Shown piece by piece: positions 1 to 8,508 of a stretch of DNA of 62,239 bases (its first letter is position 1; each line of letters begins with the position of its first letter). This DNA comes from JANXSS01 sp025356535. GTDB taxonomy: Bacteria; Pseudomonadota; Gammaproteobacteria; Burkholderiales; Burkholderiaceae_D. Below the pieces are notes generated by a model, which had not been told where the DNA came from, did not search any database, and worked only from the letters and a program-made list of their open reading frames with translations. The DNA lies in NCBI GenBank assembly GCA_043762325.1, contig JAYUMU010000112.1, positions 1 through 62,239 on the forward strand, written 5' to 3'. Both the position numbers and the translations under genes were made by a program.

Positions 1-408
1 CTCCCTGCTCAAACATTAAGCAGGTGATTCAATCACGTGGGTCAAATTTAGATGAAATTTATTGCTTTAAGTGGATCAGTTCTAGGCAATCGTCAACAGG
101 ATGTCTTCAAACCGCCGTCACTTGCCTTCATTTGCCCGCCAGGACCATGGGGATTAAGCGGGGACTCGTAGCTGGGATTTCATCCGGATCTTCAGCTATT
201 ATGAGCCTTAGAAAGTCATGCGCAGGTATTGCTGCATCATCGGCGTGGGCTTGTCCGCCTTATCGGGAACGAGACTGGATTCTGGAGTTTTCAAGGAGAA
301 AGCCGATGGGCATGCGCCGGCAGCGCGCGTTGCACGAAGGCGCCATTGTATGCGAGGCCCGTATCGATGCGATGCGATTGCGGCGAGATTGCAGCCGCGA
401 CCGGGCTT
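1..408. other. Left-edge region without a supported gene
   Basis: I see no recognisable coding sequence in these 408 bases. The first 130 bases are AT-richer than the rest of the window. The open frames here have no family-like composition and no convincing ribosome binding site. It is probably the downstream flank of the DUF2306 gene plus the edge of a gene lying outside the window. Confidence 0.5.
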
Positions 409-819
409 CTAGCGCAGGGCAGCCACCGGCGCGCCGGTGATCCAGCCGTTTAGCATGCGACCGGGCATGAAGGCAAAGGCGCCGGCAATCACCAGGCCGC
501 CGATGTAGAGACCGATCATCTTCTTCCGGTGCATCTGGATGTCGCCGCGACGGGCGGCAAGCAGTGCGGTCGGCACCATGTACAACGTCAGCAGGGCAAA
601 GCCGTGGATGAAGCCGAAGTGGCCGAACAGGCGCGGCCCGACCTGCGCCGGCATGACCAGCGTGATGATTGCCGTGGCAAGCATGAGCAGCATGTAGGTC
701 TTGCCGAGGGTGCGGTGCAGGCGGTCGCCCTTGCGCCGCGCCATGAGATAGGTGCCGATGGCAAATGCCGGCAGGATCGTCGCCAGGTGGTACCTGACCA
801 GTTCGTGATATTCCGTCAT
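409..819 (-). CDS. DUF2306-family membrane protein
   Basis: Small integral membrane protein of 136 residues with four predicted membrane segments (about residues 8-24, 38-55, 62-82 and 98-115). The basic loop between segments 1 and 2 and the MHRKKMIGLYIGG stretch before segment 4 are typical of DUF2306 proteins, whose biochemical role is unknown. The ATG at 819 is preferred over longer upstream starts because the upstream reading is soluble, low-complexity and overlaps the divergent HNH gene, while the protein from this ATG fits the family from its first residues. The divergent neighbour starts about 105 bases away, so the two may share a promoter region. Confidence 0.75.
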   Translation of the reverse strand: MTEYHELVRYHLATILPAFAIGTYLMARRKGDRLHRTLGKTYMLLMLATAIITLVMPAQVGPRLFGHFGFIHGFALLTLYMVPTALLAARRGDIQMHRKKMIGLYIGGLVIAGAFAFMPGRMLNGWITGAPVAALR

Positions 820-924
820 CGTCGGCCTGCCTGAAAAGGTTGCCGACAGCGTCGCGCCGGGCGGCAGCCTGCACGGTGCCTGCGGCCGCAGTATGATGGC
901 AAACCCGTCCGGACGTACCGAAAA

Positions 925-1251
925 ATGCATCGCAAGCTTGTTGAACCGCCCGGCTGGCAGGTCGTCGAGACAGCCGAAACCTGCCCACTGTGCGAGCGGC
1001 CGATACCGCCTGCGCAGCGCGACGAACATCACCTGGTGCCGCGCATGAAGGGCGGCAAGCTGACGGTGGCCATGCACCGGATCTGTCACCGCCAGGTGCA
1101 TGCGCTGTTTTCGGAGACCGAACTGGCGCGCGCATTTTCGACGCCGCAGGCGCTGCTGGCCAATGCTGAGGTCCGCAAGTTCGTCGAATGGGTCAGGACC
1201 AAGCCGGATGATTTTTACGAGCGCACGCGGCGCGCGGCAAAGCGCCGCTGA
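925..1251 (+). CDS. Small stand-alone HNH nuclease-like protein
   Basis: A 108-residue protein consisting almost wholly of an HNH zinc-finger fold. A CPLC pair (residues 20-23), the EHHLVPR motif (34-40) with the HH of the catalytic beta strand, and HRICH (51-55) with a further His at 59 give the usual zinc ligands and metal-binding histidines. Such single-domain HNH proteins are common in Burkholderiales, but no substrate is established; they may be housekeeping nucleases or simple DNA-binding proteins. No partner methylase or restriction gene lies beside it, so I do not call it a restriction enzyme. It is divergent from the DUF2306 gene. Confidence 0.75.
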   Translation: MHRKLVEPPGWQVVETAETCPLCERPIPPAQRDEHHLVPRMKGGKLTVAMHRICHRQVHALFSETELARAFSTPQALLANAEVRKFVEWVRTKPDDFYERTRRAAKRR

Positions 1252-1290
1252 GCGCCTGCCGCGCCGCCGTGCGGCCTGCCGTGTCGGGTG

Positions 1291-2205
1291 TTACTGCGCC
1301 GTGCGCTGGCGCTGGTATTCGCTGCGCTTCATGCCGATGTATTCGTCGCGTTCGACTTCATGCAACTGGCGCGCATAGCGTTCGGTGGCGGCGAACCAGG
1401 TCTGCAGGCGCCGGTCGAGCTGCTGCGCCTCGGGTAGGCCCACGGCCGACAGGTAGGCATCGATTGCCAGGTAATAGCGCATCGTGTTGCGCTCGACCAC
1501 GCCGCGCACGCCGCCGATGTACCGTACCTCGCCGCTCTCCTGCGTGCGGGTGAAGCCGATCTTGTCGCTGCCGACCGTCGACAGGTACGCTTTCATTGCG
1601 ATGCGTGCGGCCATGCCGTAGGCGTAGGAGTAGGTCAGGTGCATGAAGGTGCGGCCGTTCGGCAGCGCCACCGCCTGTAGCAGGATGCGGTAGTCGCTGG
1701 TGCCCATCGGCCCGTCGCGCGCGGACAGGACGACATCGAGATAGTCGGGTGTCGAGGCCGCCACGGCGAGACTGAAGTTGACCCGGTAGGCGTCGGCGAG
1801 CGGCTGGTCATGCTTCTTGCCCACGCTGACCATCAGCTGATGCTTGCCGCCGGCGCTGGCGGCGCGGCAGTACTTCGTGTTCAGGTGCAAAATCAGCATG
1901 TCGCACCAGTGATCGGGACCGTTGAAGGCCGCGTTGACGGTGGCAAACGGATAGTCGAGCACGGCAAAGATATCGCCTTTCAGGCTGTCGGCCGACTCGG
2001 TCGAATTCAGGTACAGCGGACGCTGGAACTGATTGTTCTGCAACTGCGGCGCCAGCTCGCCGTAACGTGCCAGCAGGCCGGCGGCATCGTGGGCTTCGGC
2101 GGCGGCGACGTCGATCGACATGGCGCAAAGACCGGCCAGCGCCAGCAGGGTGCGCAGACCCGGCAGACCCGGCAGGCGGGAAATCAGCTTGGCAAGCGAT
2201 TGCAT
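1291..2205 (-). CDS. Secreted protein of unknown function
   Basis: A 304-residue protein beginning with a signal peptide: basic start (LAKLISR), hydrophobic core at about residues 17-30 (LRTLLALAGLCAMSI) and a cleavage-like VAAAEA at about 33-38. The remainder is soluble with no repeated motif and two close cysteines in the central part (DHWCDM and TKYCRA), which could form a disulfide in the periplasm. I recognise it only as a conserved betaproteobacterial hypothetical and assign no function. The ATG at 2205 is chosen because the signal peptide begins there; the longer frame upstream is low-complexity. It is convergent with the HNH gene (39 bases between stops). Confidence 0.65.
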   Translation of the reverse strand: MQSLAKLISRLPGLPGLRTLLALAGLCAMSIDVAAAEAHDAAGLLARYGELAPQLQNNQFQRPLYLNSTESADSLKGDIFAVLDYPFATVNAAFNGPDHWCDMLILHLNTKYCRAASAGGKHQLMVSVGKKHDQPLADAYRVNFSLAVAASTPDYLDVVLSARDGPMGTSDYRILLQAVALPNGRTFMHLTYSYAYGMAARIAMKAYLSTVGSDKIGFTRTQESGEVRYIGGVRGVVERNTMRYYLAIDAYLSAVGLPEAQQLDRRLQTWFAATERYARQLHEVERDEYIGMKRSEYQRQRTAQ

Positions 2206-2368
2206 GTGGCAGACCTTTCGACTTCGGTTGACAGCGCCGGCGATGCCTGCTGGCGTCTGCCTGCGCGGTGTGGTCACTGAGGTTGCAGAATAGTATGCAT
2301 CATGTCTGTACGCCACCACACTGCCGCCGCCCGTCGTTGCTCGCACCGGTTGCGGAAGGCCGGTCCCG

Positions 2369-2545
2369 GATATGCGCCTCAGAGAAAATTTCGCAATGGC
2401 CTGCACGCGCGACGCACCGCTTCGAACCACATTGCGGCGTTGCGGCGCGCTTGCGTGACCCGCCACGCGGCACGCCCTGCGCCTTGCACGGCGGCCCGAA
2501 TCGCGATGCATCACGCCTACGCCATTTCGAATTTTGCGCCAGGAA
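2369..2545. repeat. Dispersed repeat, copy A
   Basis: Non-coding stretch of about 177 bases that aligns collinearly with 62018-62148. Shared blocks include GATATGC, AAAATTTC, CCGCTTCGA, CATTGCG, CGTTGC, GGCCCGAATCGC, GCATCACGC and TCGAATT, in the same order and strand. Copy A carries about 43 extra bases in the middle (about 2450-2492). It fills most of the 343-base gap between the secreted protein and lplT. It contains no open frame of note and I do not know the repeat family. Confidence 0.6.
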
Positions 2546-2548
2546 TAC

Positions 2549-3826
2549 TTACAGCGGATCGTTGCCGACCGGTGCGGCGCCAGGTTCAGCCGCCGTTGCC
2601 GCACCCTGGTTTGCACGGCGCAACAGCATGATCGAGAGCATTGCGGCGCAGACGAACATGCCGAAGCCGAGAATGATCGGCACCAGCGGCACGGCGTAAT
2701 GCAGCAGTGCGCCATAGACGGCCAGCAGCAGGATCGATGCCAGGTTCTCGCTGAAATTCTGCACACCGATCGACTGGCCGGAATGCATCAGCCGCTGGCC
2801 GCGGTGCTGCAGCAAGGCGTTCATCGGCACCAGGAACAGGCCGGAGAGCACGCCGATTGCCACCAGCAGCGCGCTGGCGATCCACACCTGCGTGACCAGC
2901 GTCATGAGCAGCACCGCAATGCCGATGGCCAGTCCCTGCGGCAGCACGTCGAGTGCGCGCTCGATGTGAATCCAGCGTCCGGCGGCGACCGCGCCGGCGA
3001 CCATGCCGATGGCGACCGCACCCTGCAGCAGGGCCGCCTGCGCCAGCGACAGGTGCAGCGCCTGCGCCGCCCAGGCCAGGATGATGAACTGCAGCACGGC
3101 CGACACGGCCCAGAAGAGGCTGGTGACGGCCAGCGAGATCTGCGCCGCATGGTCGCGCCAGAGCCTGCCGGTGTCGCGCCGGAAGCCGTCGATCAACGCG
3201 CGCGGACGCCGCAACGCAGCCGGATTGCCGGGCGCGGTGCGACCGATCGCGGCTGTGCAGACGGCGCCCAGCAGATAGAGCAGGGCAATCCATGCGGCAG
3301 CACTGCCGGCACGCGAGTCGCTCGGCTGCAGCAGCGGCAGGCGCGCGTCGAGCAGCGCACTGCCGAGCATGACCCCGAGCAGGATCGATGCGACGGTCGA
3401 GACTTCGATCCAGGCATTTGCCCGCACCAGCGCGGTCGCCGGCAGCAGTTCGGTCAGGATGCCGTATTTCGCCGGGGAGTAGGCAGCCGCGCCGAGACCG
3501 ACCAGCCCGTAGGCCGCCAGCGGATGGACCTGCGCGAGCAGCAGCAGGCAGCCGCACAGCTTGAGCAGGTTGGTGGCAAACATCACCCGGCCCTTGGGCC
3601 AGGCATCGGCCACGGGACCTGCGAAGGCCGCCAGCAGCACATACGACAGGTAGAACGACAGGCGCAGCGCCGGCGTCATCCAGTCGCTGGCATGGCGTTC
3701 CTGCAGCAGGCCGATGGTTGCAATGAGCAGGGCGTTGTCGGCCAGAGCGCTGAAGAACTGGGCAGCGACGACGGCGAAAAAGGCGCGCCCGGCGCGAGCC
3801 GTTGCCGGCAGGTCCGCGCGCTTCAA
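2549..3826 (-). CDS. lplT: LplT-like lysophospholipid transporter (MFS)
   Basis: Major facilitator of 425 residues with 10-12 hydrophobic segments. The N-terminal AQFFSALADNALLIA stretch and the AAYSPAKYGILTELLP motif (about residues 90-105) are hallmarks of LplT, which in Enterobacteria flips lysophospholipids inward across the inner membrane for reacylation by Aas. No aas gene follows here. Instead it is the last gene of a four-gene operon with an OlsB-like acyltransferase, so its substrate may be a lyso-lipid made by that operon. No ATG is available near the family N-terminus. The TTG at 3824-3826 overlaps the stop of the preceding gene (TTGA), a typical coupled start. Confidence 0.8.
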   Translation of the reverse strand: MKRADLPATARAGRAFFAVVAAQFFSALADNALLIATIGLLQERHASDWMTPALRLSFYLSYVLLAAFAGPVADAWPKGRVMFATNLLKLCGCLLLLAQVHPLAAYGLVGLGAAAYSPAKYGILTELLPATALVRANAWIEVSTVASILLGVMLGSALLDARLPLLQPSDSRAGSAAAWIALLYLLGAVCTAAIGRTAPGNPAALRRPRALIDGFRRDTGRLWRDHAAQISLAVTSLFWAVSAVLQFIILAWAAQALHLSLAQAALLQGAVAIGMVAGAVAAGRWIHIERALDVLPQGLAIGIAVLLMTLVTQVWIASALLVAIGVLSGLFLVPMNALLQHRGQRLMHSGQSIGVQNFSENLASILLLAVYGALLHYAVPLVPIILGFGMFVCAAMLSIMLLRRANQGAATAAEPGAAPVGNDPL

Positions 3827-4686
3827 CTGCCCAGGAAATGCATGCGGTAACGCGGCGCCAGGTCGTCGAGGCGCATCATCATCGGCAGGTCGGCGGTATT
3901 GAAGGCCGCGTCGAACGCAGGCGGACCGAGCAGGCGCGCGCCGCAGCGTAGATAGCCCTTGATCAGCGGCGGCGTGATGACCGGCATCCGGCCGGCAGGG
4001 CCGTCGCAATCATCGGCCACGTCGAGGCGCAACGCGCGGCGCGGCTGCACCTGCCAGCAGTCCGGCGCCAGATGCGTCAGGCGCAGGCGTTGCCATAGCC
4101 TACGCGCGTTGCTGCCGCCGTCGGCCAGGCCGACGCTGGCGCAGCCGATCATGGCGTCGAGCGCGTGGGTGAGCATGTATTGTCCGAGCGCGCTCCAGAG
4201 CGTCATGATCACGCTGCCGGAGCGCCAGGCCGGATGCACGCAGGCGCGACCGAGTTCGACGGCGTTGGCGCGCAGCGCATCGATCGGTGCGAGATCGAAT
4301 TCGGTATCGCTGTAGAGCCCGCCGGCGCGGCGTGCGCCGGCCGGTGAAAGCACCCGGTAGGTGCCGATCACCGGCCCGCAATGCTGCCCGCCGGTGCGCG
4401 CCCGCACCAGCAGGTGGTCGCAGAAGGGATCGAACCGGTCGCGGTCGAGGCCCTGCGCGGCGCCTTCGGCCAGATTCGGGCGCGCGCCCATTTCCTCGAC
4501 GAAGACGCGGTAACGCAGGCGCTGCGCCTCGCGGATCTCGGCTGCGCTGCTGGCCCAGGCGACGTCGAGTTGCCCTGCTGCGAGCGTTTCCGTTGCTGGT
4601 CCGACTGCAGCAGGGCAGCACCGCTGCTGTGGCTGGTGCAGCCGGAACGGTTCGTACGCCTGCGGCCGCGTGCTTCGCATGTGCAT
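3823..4686 (-). CDS. OlsB-like GNAT N-acyltransferase
   Basis: Protein of 287 residues of the OlsB/hemolysin-like acyltransferase family (GNAT fold). Visible landmarks are the LRYRVFVEEMGA motif near residue 60, GTYRVL, the ELGRACVHPAWR strand and the C-terminal FNTADLPMMMRLDDL-PRY-HFL signature. OlsB enzymes transfer a 3-hydroxyacyl chain from acyl-ACP to the alpha-amino group of ornithine, the first step of ornithine lipid synthesis; relatives use other amino acids. The substrate here is not certain. The ATG at 4686 has an AGGGAC ribosome binding site and lies 10 bases after the ATP-grasp stop. Its own stop overlaps the lplT start, so translation is probably coupled. No olsA-type O-acyltransferase is visible in the window. 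Confidence 0.78.
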   Translation of the reverse strand: MHMRSTRPQAYEPFRLHQPQQRCCPAAVGPATETLAAGQLDVAWASSAAEIREAQRLRYRVFVEEMGARPNLAEGAAQGLDRDRFDPFCDHLLVRARTGGQHCGPVIGTYRVLSPAGARRAGGLYSDTEFDLAPIDALRANAVELGRACVHPAWRSGSVIMTLWSALGQYMLTHALDAMIGCASVGLADGGSNARRLWQRLRLTHLAPDCWQVQPRRALRLDVADDCDGPAGRMPVITPPLIKGYLRCGARLLGPPAFDAAFNTADLPMMMRLDDLAPRYRMHFLGS

Positions 4687-4696
4687 GGTGATGTCC

Positions 4697-5818
4697 CTAG
4701 TTTGATGGCGGATAAAGCGCAATCAGGCGCTGCTGGCGCAGGTTCAGCCGGGCCAGGGCCAGGATCGAGATCGGCACGACGCCGCGCTTGCGCATGGCCG
4801 CGCCGATGGCAAAAAGCACGCGCTGCTTGGAAAAGATCATGCGCAGGCCGCGCAGGATGCCGATATCGGGGTCCCATGCCTGGATCGCCTCGGACCCGGC
4901 GCCATTGATTTCCATGATGGTGAAACCACGGCCGGCTGCCAGCTCCGCAAGCGTGTCGAAACGCACGTCGAAACGGCCGCAGTAAAACGCCGGCATGTCG
5001 CGGGCGACGGCGTCGATGGCTGCCAGCAGCTGCGGCGTGATCCAGGCGCACCCGTCGCGATACAGGCCGCCGACGCGGGTCGAACCGATCGTCGCCAGCC
5101 GGACCACTTCGCCGGCTGCCGGCACCTGCGTCCCTGCGACAGGTGCCTCATGGCGGGTCGAACCGTGCAGCCGTCGCAGGCGCGGGTCCTGTGCACGCAG
5201 CTGCGCCACGCTCCTGGCGCCATCGCCCGTCACCTGCGGAAAATAGCGCAGGGCCAGGCCGATCAGGCGCGCAGTGCCGCTGTCGGGGTCGCGTGCATAG
5301 AAGATCCCGGCTTCGCCCGCCTGCGGCAGATAGGCTTGCAGCACCACGGTTTCACCGGCGGGAAAGGCGTCGACATAGTCCTGCAGCGCTGCCATGTCGC
5401 GCACCAGGCGCACGCCATAGCCGCACAGGCCCAGGTCGGGTTTGGCGATCACCGGAAAGGCGAGGCCGGCTGCCGCCATGGCCTGTTGCAGCACCGCTGC
5501 CGACGGCGCCGTGCCGGCGACGATGGCGCAGTGACGCGCGGTGCGCGCACGGGCAAGCGGGCCCATGTCCTTGAAATATTCGAGCTTGCCTTCCCCGACC
5601 AGGCCGCCGGCGGTGATTGCCGGATTGGCGGCCGACGGCAGGGTCGCGCTGCGGTAGCGCAGCGCCAGCCAGGCCCACTGGCATGCCAGCGGAATGCAGA
5701 TCATCCACTTCGGCATGCGCTCCAGGGTGCCGCGCGGCGGCCGCTTCGATGCGGGCGGGGCCGGCCATGCAGCGCCCGCATCCGTGTCGACGCCTGCAGT
5801 CTCGCCGAGCGCCTGCAT
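4697..5818 (-). CDS. ATP-grasp ligase-like protein
   Basis: A 373-residue protein with ATP-grasp features: a PVIAKPDLGLCGYGVRLV nucleotide-binding loop in the first half, a central FDVRFD strand and the metal-binding FTIMEINGAGSEA segment near residue 320, like the C-terminal catalytic loop of D-Ala-D-Ala ligases. Such enzymes join a carboxylate to an amine through an acyl-phosphate. The substrate cannot be read from sequence. The ATG at 5818 shares one base with the stop of the upstream methyltransferase (TGATG), a coupled start. Position between a methyltransferase and an OlsB-like acyltransferase suggests action on an amino acid or lipid head group; this is inference. Confidence 0.7.
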   Translation of the reverse strand: MQALGETAGVDTDAGAAWPAPPASKRPPRGTLERMPKWMICIPLACQWAWLALRYRSATLPSAANPAITAGGLVGEGKLEYFKDMGPLARARTARHCAIVAGTAPSAAVLQQAMAAAGLAFPVIAKPDLGLCGYGVRLVRDMAALQDYVDAFPAGETVVLQAYLPQAGEAGIFYARDPDSGTARLIGLALRYFPQVTGDGARSVAQLRAQDPRLRRLHGSTRHEAPVAGTQVPAAGEVVRLATIGSTRVGGLYRDGCAWITPQLLAAIDAVARDMPAFYCGRFDVRFDTLAELAAGRGFTIMEINGAGSEAIQAWDPDIGILRGLRMIFSKQRVLFAIGAAMRKRGVVPISILALARLNLRQQRLIALYPPSN

Positions 5819-6852
5819 CAGCCGCACGCCGGATCGCGCGAGGCGACCAGGCCGACAGCGGCAATGCGCTCGACTTGTGCATAGTCGGGACGCTCGAGTT
5901 CTTCGCCGAACACGTCCGGATCGATTTCTTCGTAGGACCAGCGGCAGCGGCTCGCGTCCAGCAACGGGCGCAGCGCCGTCAGGAACGGATCCTGTGCATC
6001 CGTCATCGCCACGCCCGTATAGAGCAGCAGCGTGCCGCCCGGCGCCAGACGCTGCAGCGCCTCGTCGGCGATGCGCACGCTGAGCGCGCGTCCGAGGCCG
6101 GCTCCACCATCGCGGTAGGCGCGCTTTTGCGTGTCCTGCATGTAGGGGGGATTGGAGACGATCAGGTCGAACTGTCCACGGGTCGCTGCCAGGGCGTCGC
6201 CGCCGGCCAGCGTTATGTCCACGCCAGCGCGTGCCGCATTGATTGCGGCGAACTGCAGCGCTTTCGGATTGATGTCGTTCATGACGACTTCGGGTGTTGC
6301 CAGGTGCCGATGACGGCTGTGCAGGGCCCGCGCAGCGACCAGTCCGCCGGCGCCGCTGCCGCAGCCGACGTCGAGAATACGCAGGGCCCGTGATGGGGCG
6401 GCCGGCCGTGGCAGGGCCTGGCCGATGAAACGCGCAAAGCGGTAGGTGTCGGGCCCGAAAAACACCGCGTCTTCCTGCGTGGTCGGATAGGCGGAGTGCA
6501 GCAGCAGCAGGTCGTCCAGGGTAGCGATGCGCACGCTGCTGCGAAACAACTCGCCGCTGGCGGCAAGGACGCCGGCGCGCTGCATGGCTGCATGCAGCGC
6601 CGGCGAAATCATGTTGCCGGCGAAAGGCAGGTTCCAGCCAAAGATATCGCGCAACGATGCCGCCGTATCCCTGCCGCGGTTTGCCAGAAAGCGATGATGC
6701 GTCGCCGGCGTGGGCGTCGTGAAACGGTATCCGGTCGCACCGACTTCGTCCAGCAGCGCCAACAAGGCGGCATCGACCTGCGGTGCCGGGGCGCCGTCCG
6801 CAGCCGGCGCAGGGGGATCGGCAGGCGCCGTCTGTAGTTGATTATTTTGCAT
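5818..6852 (-). CDS. SAM-dependent methyltransferase (HemK/PrmC-like fold)
   Basis: Class I methyltransferase of 344 residues. Motif I DVGCGSGAGG lies at about residues 161-170 and NPPY at about 234-237; NPPY is typical of enzymes that methylate amino or amide nitrogens (glutamine side chains, adenine, rRNA bases). The first 30 residues are Pro/Ala-rich and probably disordered. It is too divergent and long to be prmC and sits with no release-factor gene. It is the first gene of the four-gene operon. The ATG at 6852 is chosen because a TATAAT lies 13 bases upstream, which would place upstream starts (6885 or further) outside the transcript. The substrate is unknown. Confidence 0.7.
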   Translation of the reverse strand: MQNNQLQTAPADPPAPAADGAPAPQVDAALLALLDEVGATGYRFTTPTPATHHRFLANRGRDTAASLRDIFGWNLPFAGNMISPALHAAMQRAGVLAASGELFRSSVRIATLDDLLLLHSAYPTTQEDAVFFGPDTYRFARFIGQALPRPAAPSRALRILDVGCGSGAGGLVAARALHSRHRHLATPEVVMNDINPKALQFAAINAARAGVDITLAGGDALAATRGQFDLIVSNPPYMQDTQKRAYRDGGAGLGRALSVRIADEALQRLAPGGTLLLYTGVAMTDAQDPFLTALRPLLDASRCRWSYEEIDPDVFGEELERPDYAQVERIAAVGLVASRDPACG

Positions 6853-6865
6853 TACATTGGCTTGA

Positions 6866-6871
6866 ATTATA
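6866..6871 (-). promoter_or_regulatory. Candidate -10 box for the methyltransferase operon
   Basis: A perfect TATAAT on the minus strand ends 13 bases before the chosen ATG. No convincing -35 is visible at 16-18 bases, so this is tentative. The rest of the 314-base divergent gap (6853-7166) shows no clear operator. Confidence 0.35.
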
Positions 6872-7166
6872 AGTTTTGGTAACATCACTGCAGGTTGCTG
6901 GGAGGTTGATTCGGTCGTTCTAGGTGTGGGCGGCAACACAAGGTTGAATACCGCCGTGCTATGTTCTGGAGCGTCACATGGGCGCATTGAAATTATGTTC
7001 GGGATCTAACATTAACGGCGCGACAGGCGGATATAAGCGCGGTCATGCGTTTGCCGGGCGTTGGCTATTCCCTCCGGCACACGAACGTTGCATGGCAGCA
7101 GCGATATAAGGACCTGGCGATGCACCAGTACATATCGAAATCTGAGCGTACCAAGCGGACGAGCGC

Positions 7167-8192
7167 ATGAGCGAAAGCAGTTCACTACCGATGGGGGCGT
7201 TTGCGGCGCTGTTCGAAACGGCGCCGCATGTCATCGTGGTGCTCGATCCGGGCCTGTCGATTCTTGTCGTCAATGAGGCCGGCCGGCAGCTGCTTGGCAT
7301 GGAAACAGCGCAGCTGACCGGCATGCAGCTCTTCGATATTCTGCCCAAGGCGGTCGAAACCGGCACCGGCTGGCAGGACCTCCTGCTGCAGTCGTATGCG
7401 AAGGTACTGACGACAGGTGCGCGACAGTCGTTGCTGCTGCCGGCGCGCAAGGGACCGGGCGCAGCGCCGGGCGCAACGTCTGAACCGGCGCCGGTAGCGT
7501 CGGCTGCAGCCGCCGATGGCGGCATCTGGCATGTCTGTCATGCCCCCGTGCATGACGACGACGGCAGGCTGGTAGCCATTGCGACGCATGCGCTGCTGCT
7601 CGACGGTGCGGCGATTGCGCTTGCCCGCACATCCGCCGTCCAGAGCGTCGCGCCGCTGACGCCCGGCGCCAACCGCGCCAGCGCAGTACCGCCTGCGACC
7701 ATTCCAGCACGCCCGATGCCTGCGCCAGCCTGGCCTGCACAGGCTGGCGCAGCGTTGCACGGTGTACCTGGCGCAATCGAACATGCCGCCGATGACAGCA
7801 CCCGGCAAGCCGGCGCTGTCGCTGCCAATACGAGCATGCATATCCTGATGGTCGAGGACAACGAGGATCTGCGCACGATCAATATCGACCAGATGGAAAT
7901 GCTCGGGCATCGGGTGACCAGCGCGGCCGACGCAGAGCAGGCACTGCGTCACCTGGAAACCAGCACCTTCGATCTGCTCTTCACAGACCTGACGCTGCCA
8001 AAGATGTCCGGCGCCGAACTGGCGCGCCTGGTACTGCAACAGCATCATCCGATGCGGGTCGTCATCACCTCGGGTTATGGCCGCGCCCTGGCCAATGCTC
8101 AGAGTCTCGACGCGCTGTTCCTGCCCAAACCGTACCGCTTTGCGGATCTGCAGGAAGTGCTGCGACAGGTGCGGCTGCGGCACGACGGCTAG
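7167..8192 (+). CDS. PAS domain plus receiver domain protein, no kinase or output domain
   Basis: A 341-residue signalling protein. Residues about 10-150 form a PAS-like sensor (VLDPGLSILVVNEAGRQLLG). Residues 160-222 are an Ala/Pro-rich linker. Residues 224-336 form a CheY-like receiver with the acidic pocket (E230, D231), phospho-acceptor D274, T301 and K321 all present, so it should be phosphorylatable. There is no HisKA/HATPase, GGDEF, HD or DNA-binding domain, and no cognate kinase adjacent. It may act as a single-domain-type response regulator sensing a ligand or redox state through PAS. The ATG at 7167 has an AAGCGGACGAG leader with weak Shine-Dalgarno character. Confidence 0.75.
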   Translation: MSESSSLPMGAFAALFETAPHVIVVLDPGLSILVVNEAGRQLLGMETAQLTGMQLFDILPKAVETGTGWQDLLLQSYAKVLTTGARQSLLLPARKGPGAAPGATSEPAPVASAAAADGGIWHVCHAPVHDDDGRLVAIATHALLLDGAAIALARTSAVQSVAPLTPGANRASAVPPATIPARPMPAPAWPAQAGAALHGVPGAIEHAADDSTRQAGAVAANTSMHILMVEDNEDLRTINIDQMEMLGHRVTSAADAEQALRHLETSTFDLLFTDLTLPKMSGAELARLVLQQHHPMRVVITSGYGRALANAQSLDALFLPKPYRFADLQEVLRQVRLRHDG

Positions 8193-8222
8193 CATCGGTT
8201 GCAACTTCCCAAGCGTGTGACA

Positions 8223-8250
8223 TCGCCGCAGCGGTGTTTTCCTGCGGCGA
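8223..8250 (+). terminator. Hairpin after the PAS-receiver gene
   Basis: A 9-base perfect inverted repeat (TCGCCGCAG / CTGCGGCGA) with a 10-base loop lies 30 bases after the stop. It lacks a T-tract, so it may be a transcript-end hairpin rather than an efficient terminator. The rest of the 316-base gap to the lipoprotein gene is without a gene; a TTGACG at 8411-8416 could be a -35 element but has no good -10. Confidence 0.35.
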
Positions 8251-8508
8251 CGGGGCTGCGGTGCAATATCTGCAGGAGCGGCGGCAGCTTTTGCGGCCAG
8301 CGGCCGTCTGTTTCCCCATTTAAATCTGGTACTTGCCGGAAATCCTACAAGCGTATCCGCGAATGTCCTATTGCACTGGGACAGCACGCCGATTATTCTC
8401 GGCCGGTCGGTTGACGCAATATCCGGAACCGCAAATGTTTCTGCATTACGTATTACACACAGGGATTAACCAGACTCTCCTGCCTATTCATCTTCCTAAA
8501 GGAGCACC

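Noticed and set aside
325..420. Third copy of the dispersed repeat
   Set aside because: Only short GC-rich words such as GCGTTGCACG and GGCCCG match; the ordered blocks seen in copies A and B are missing.
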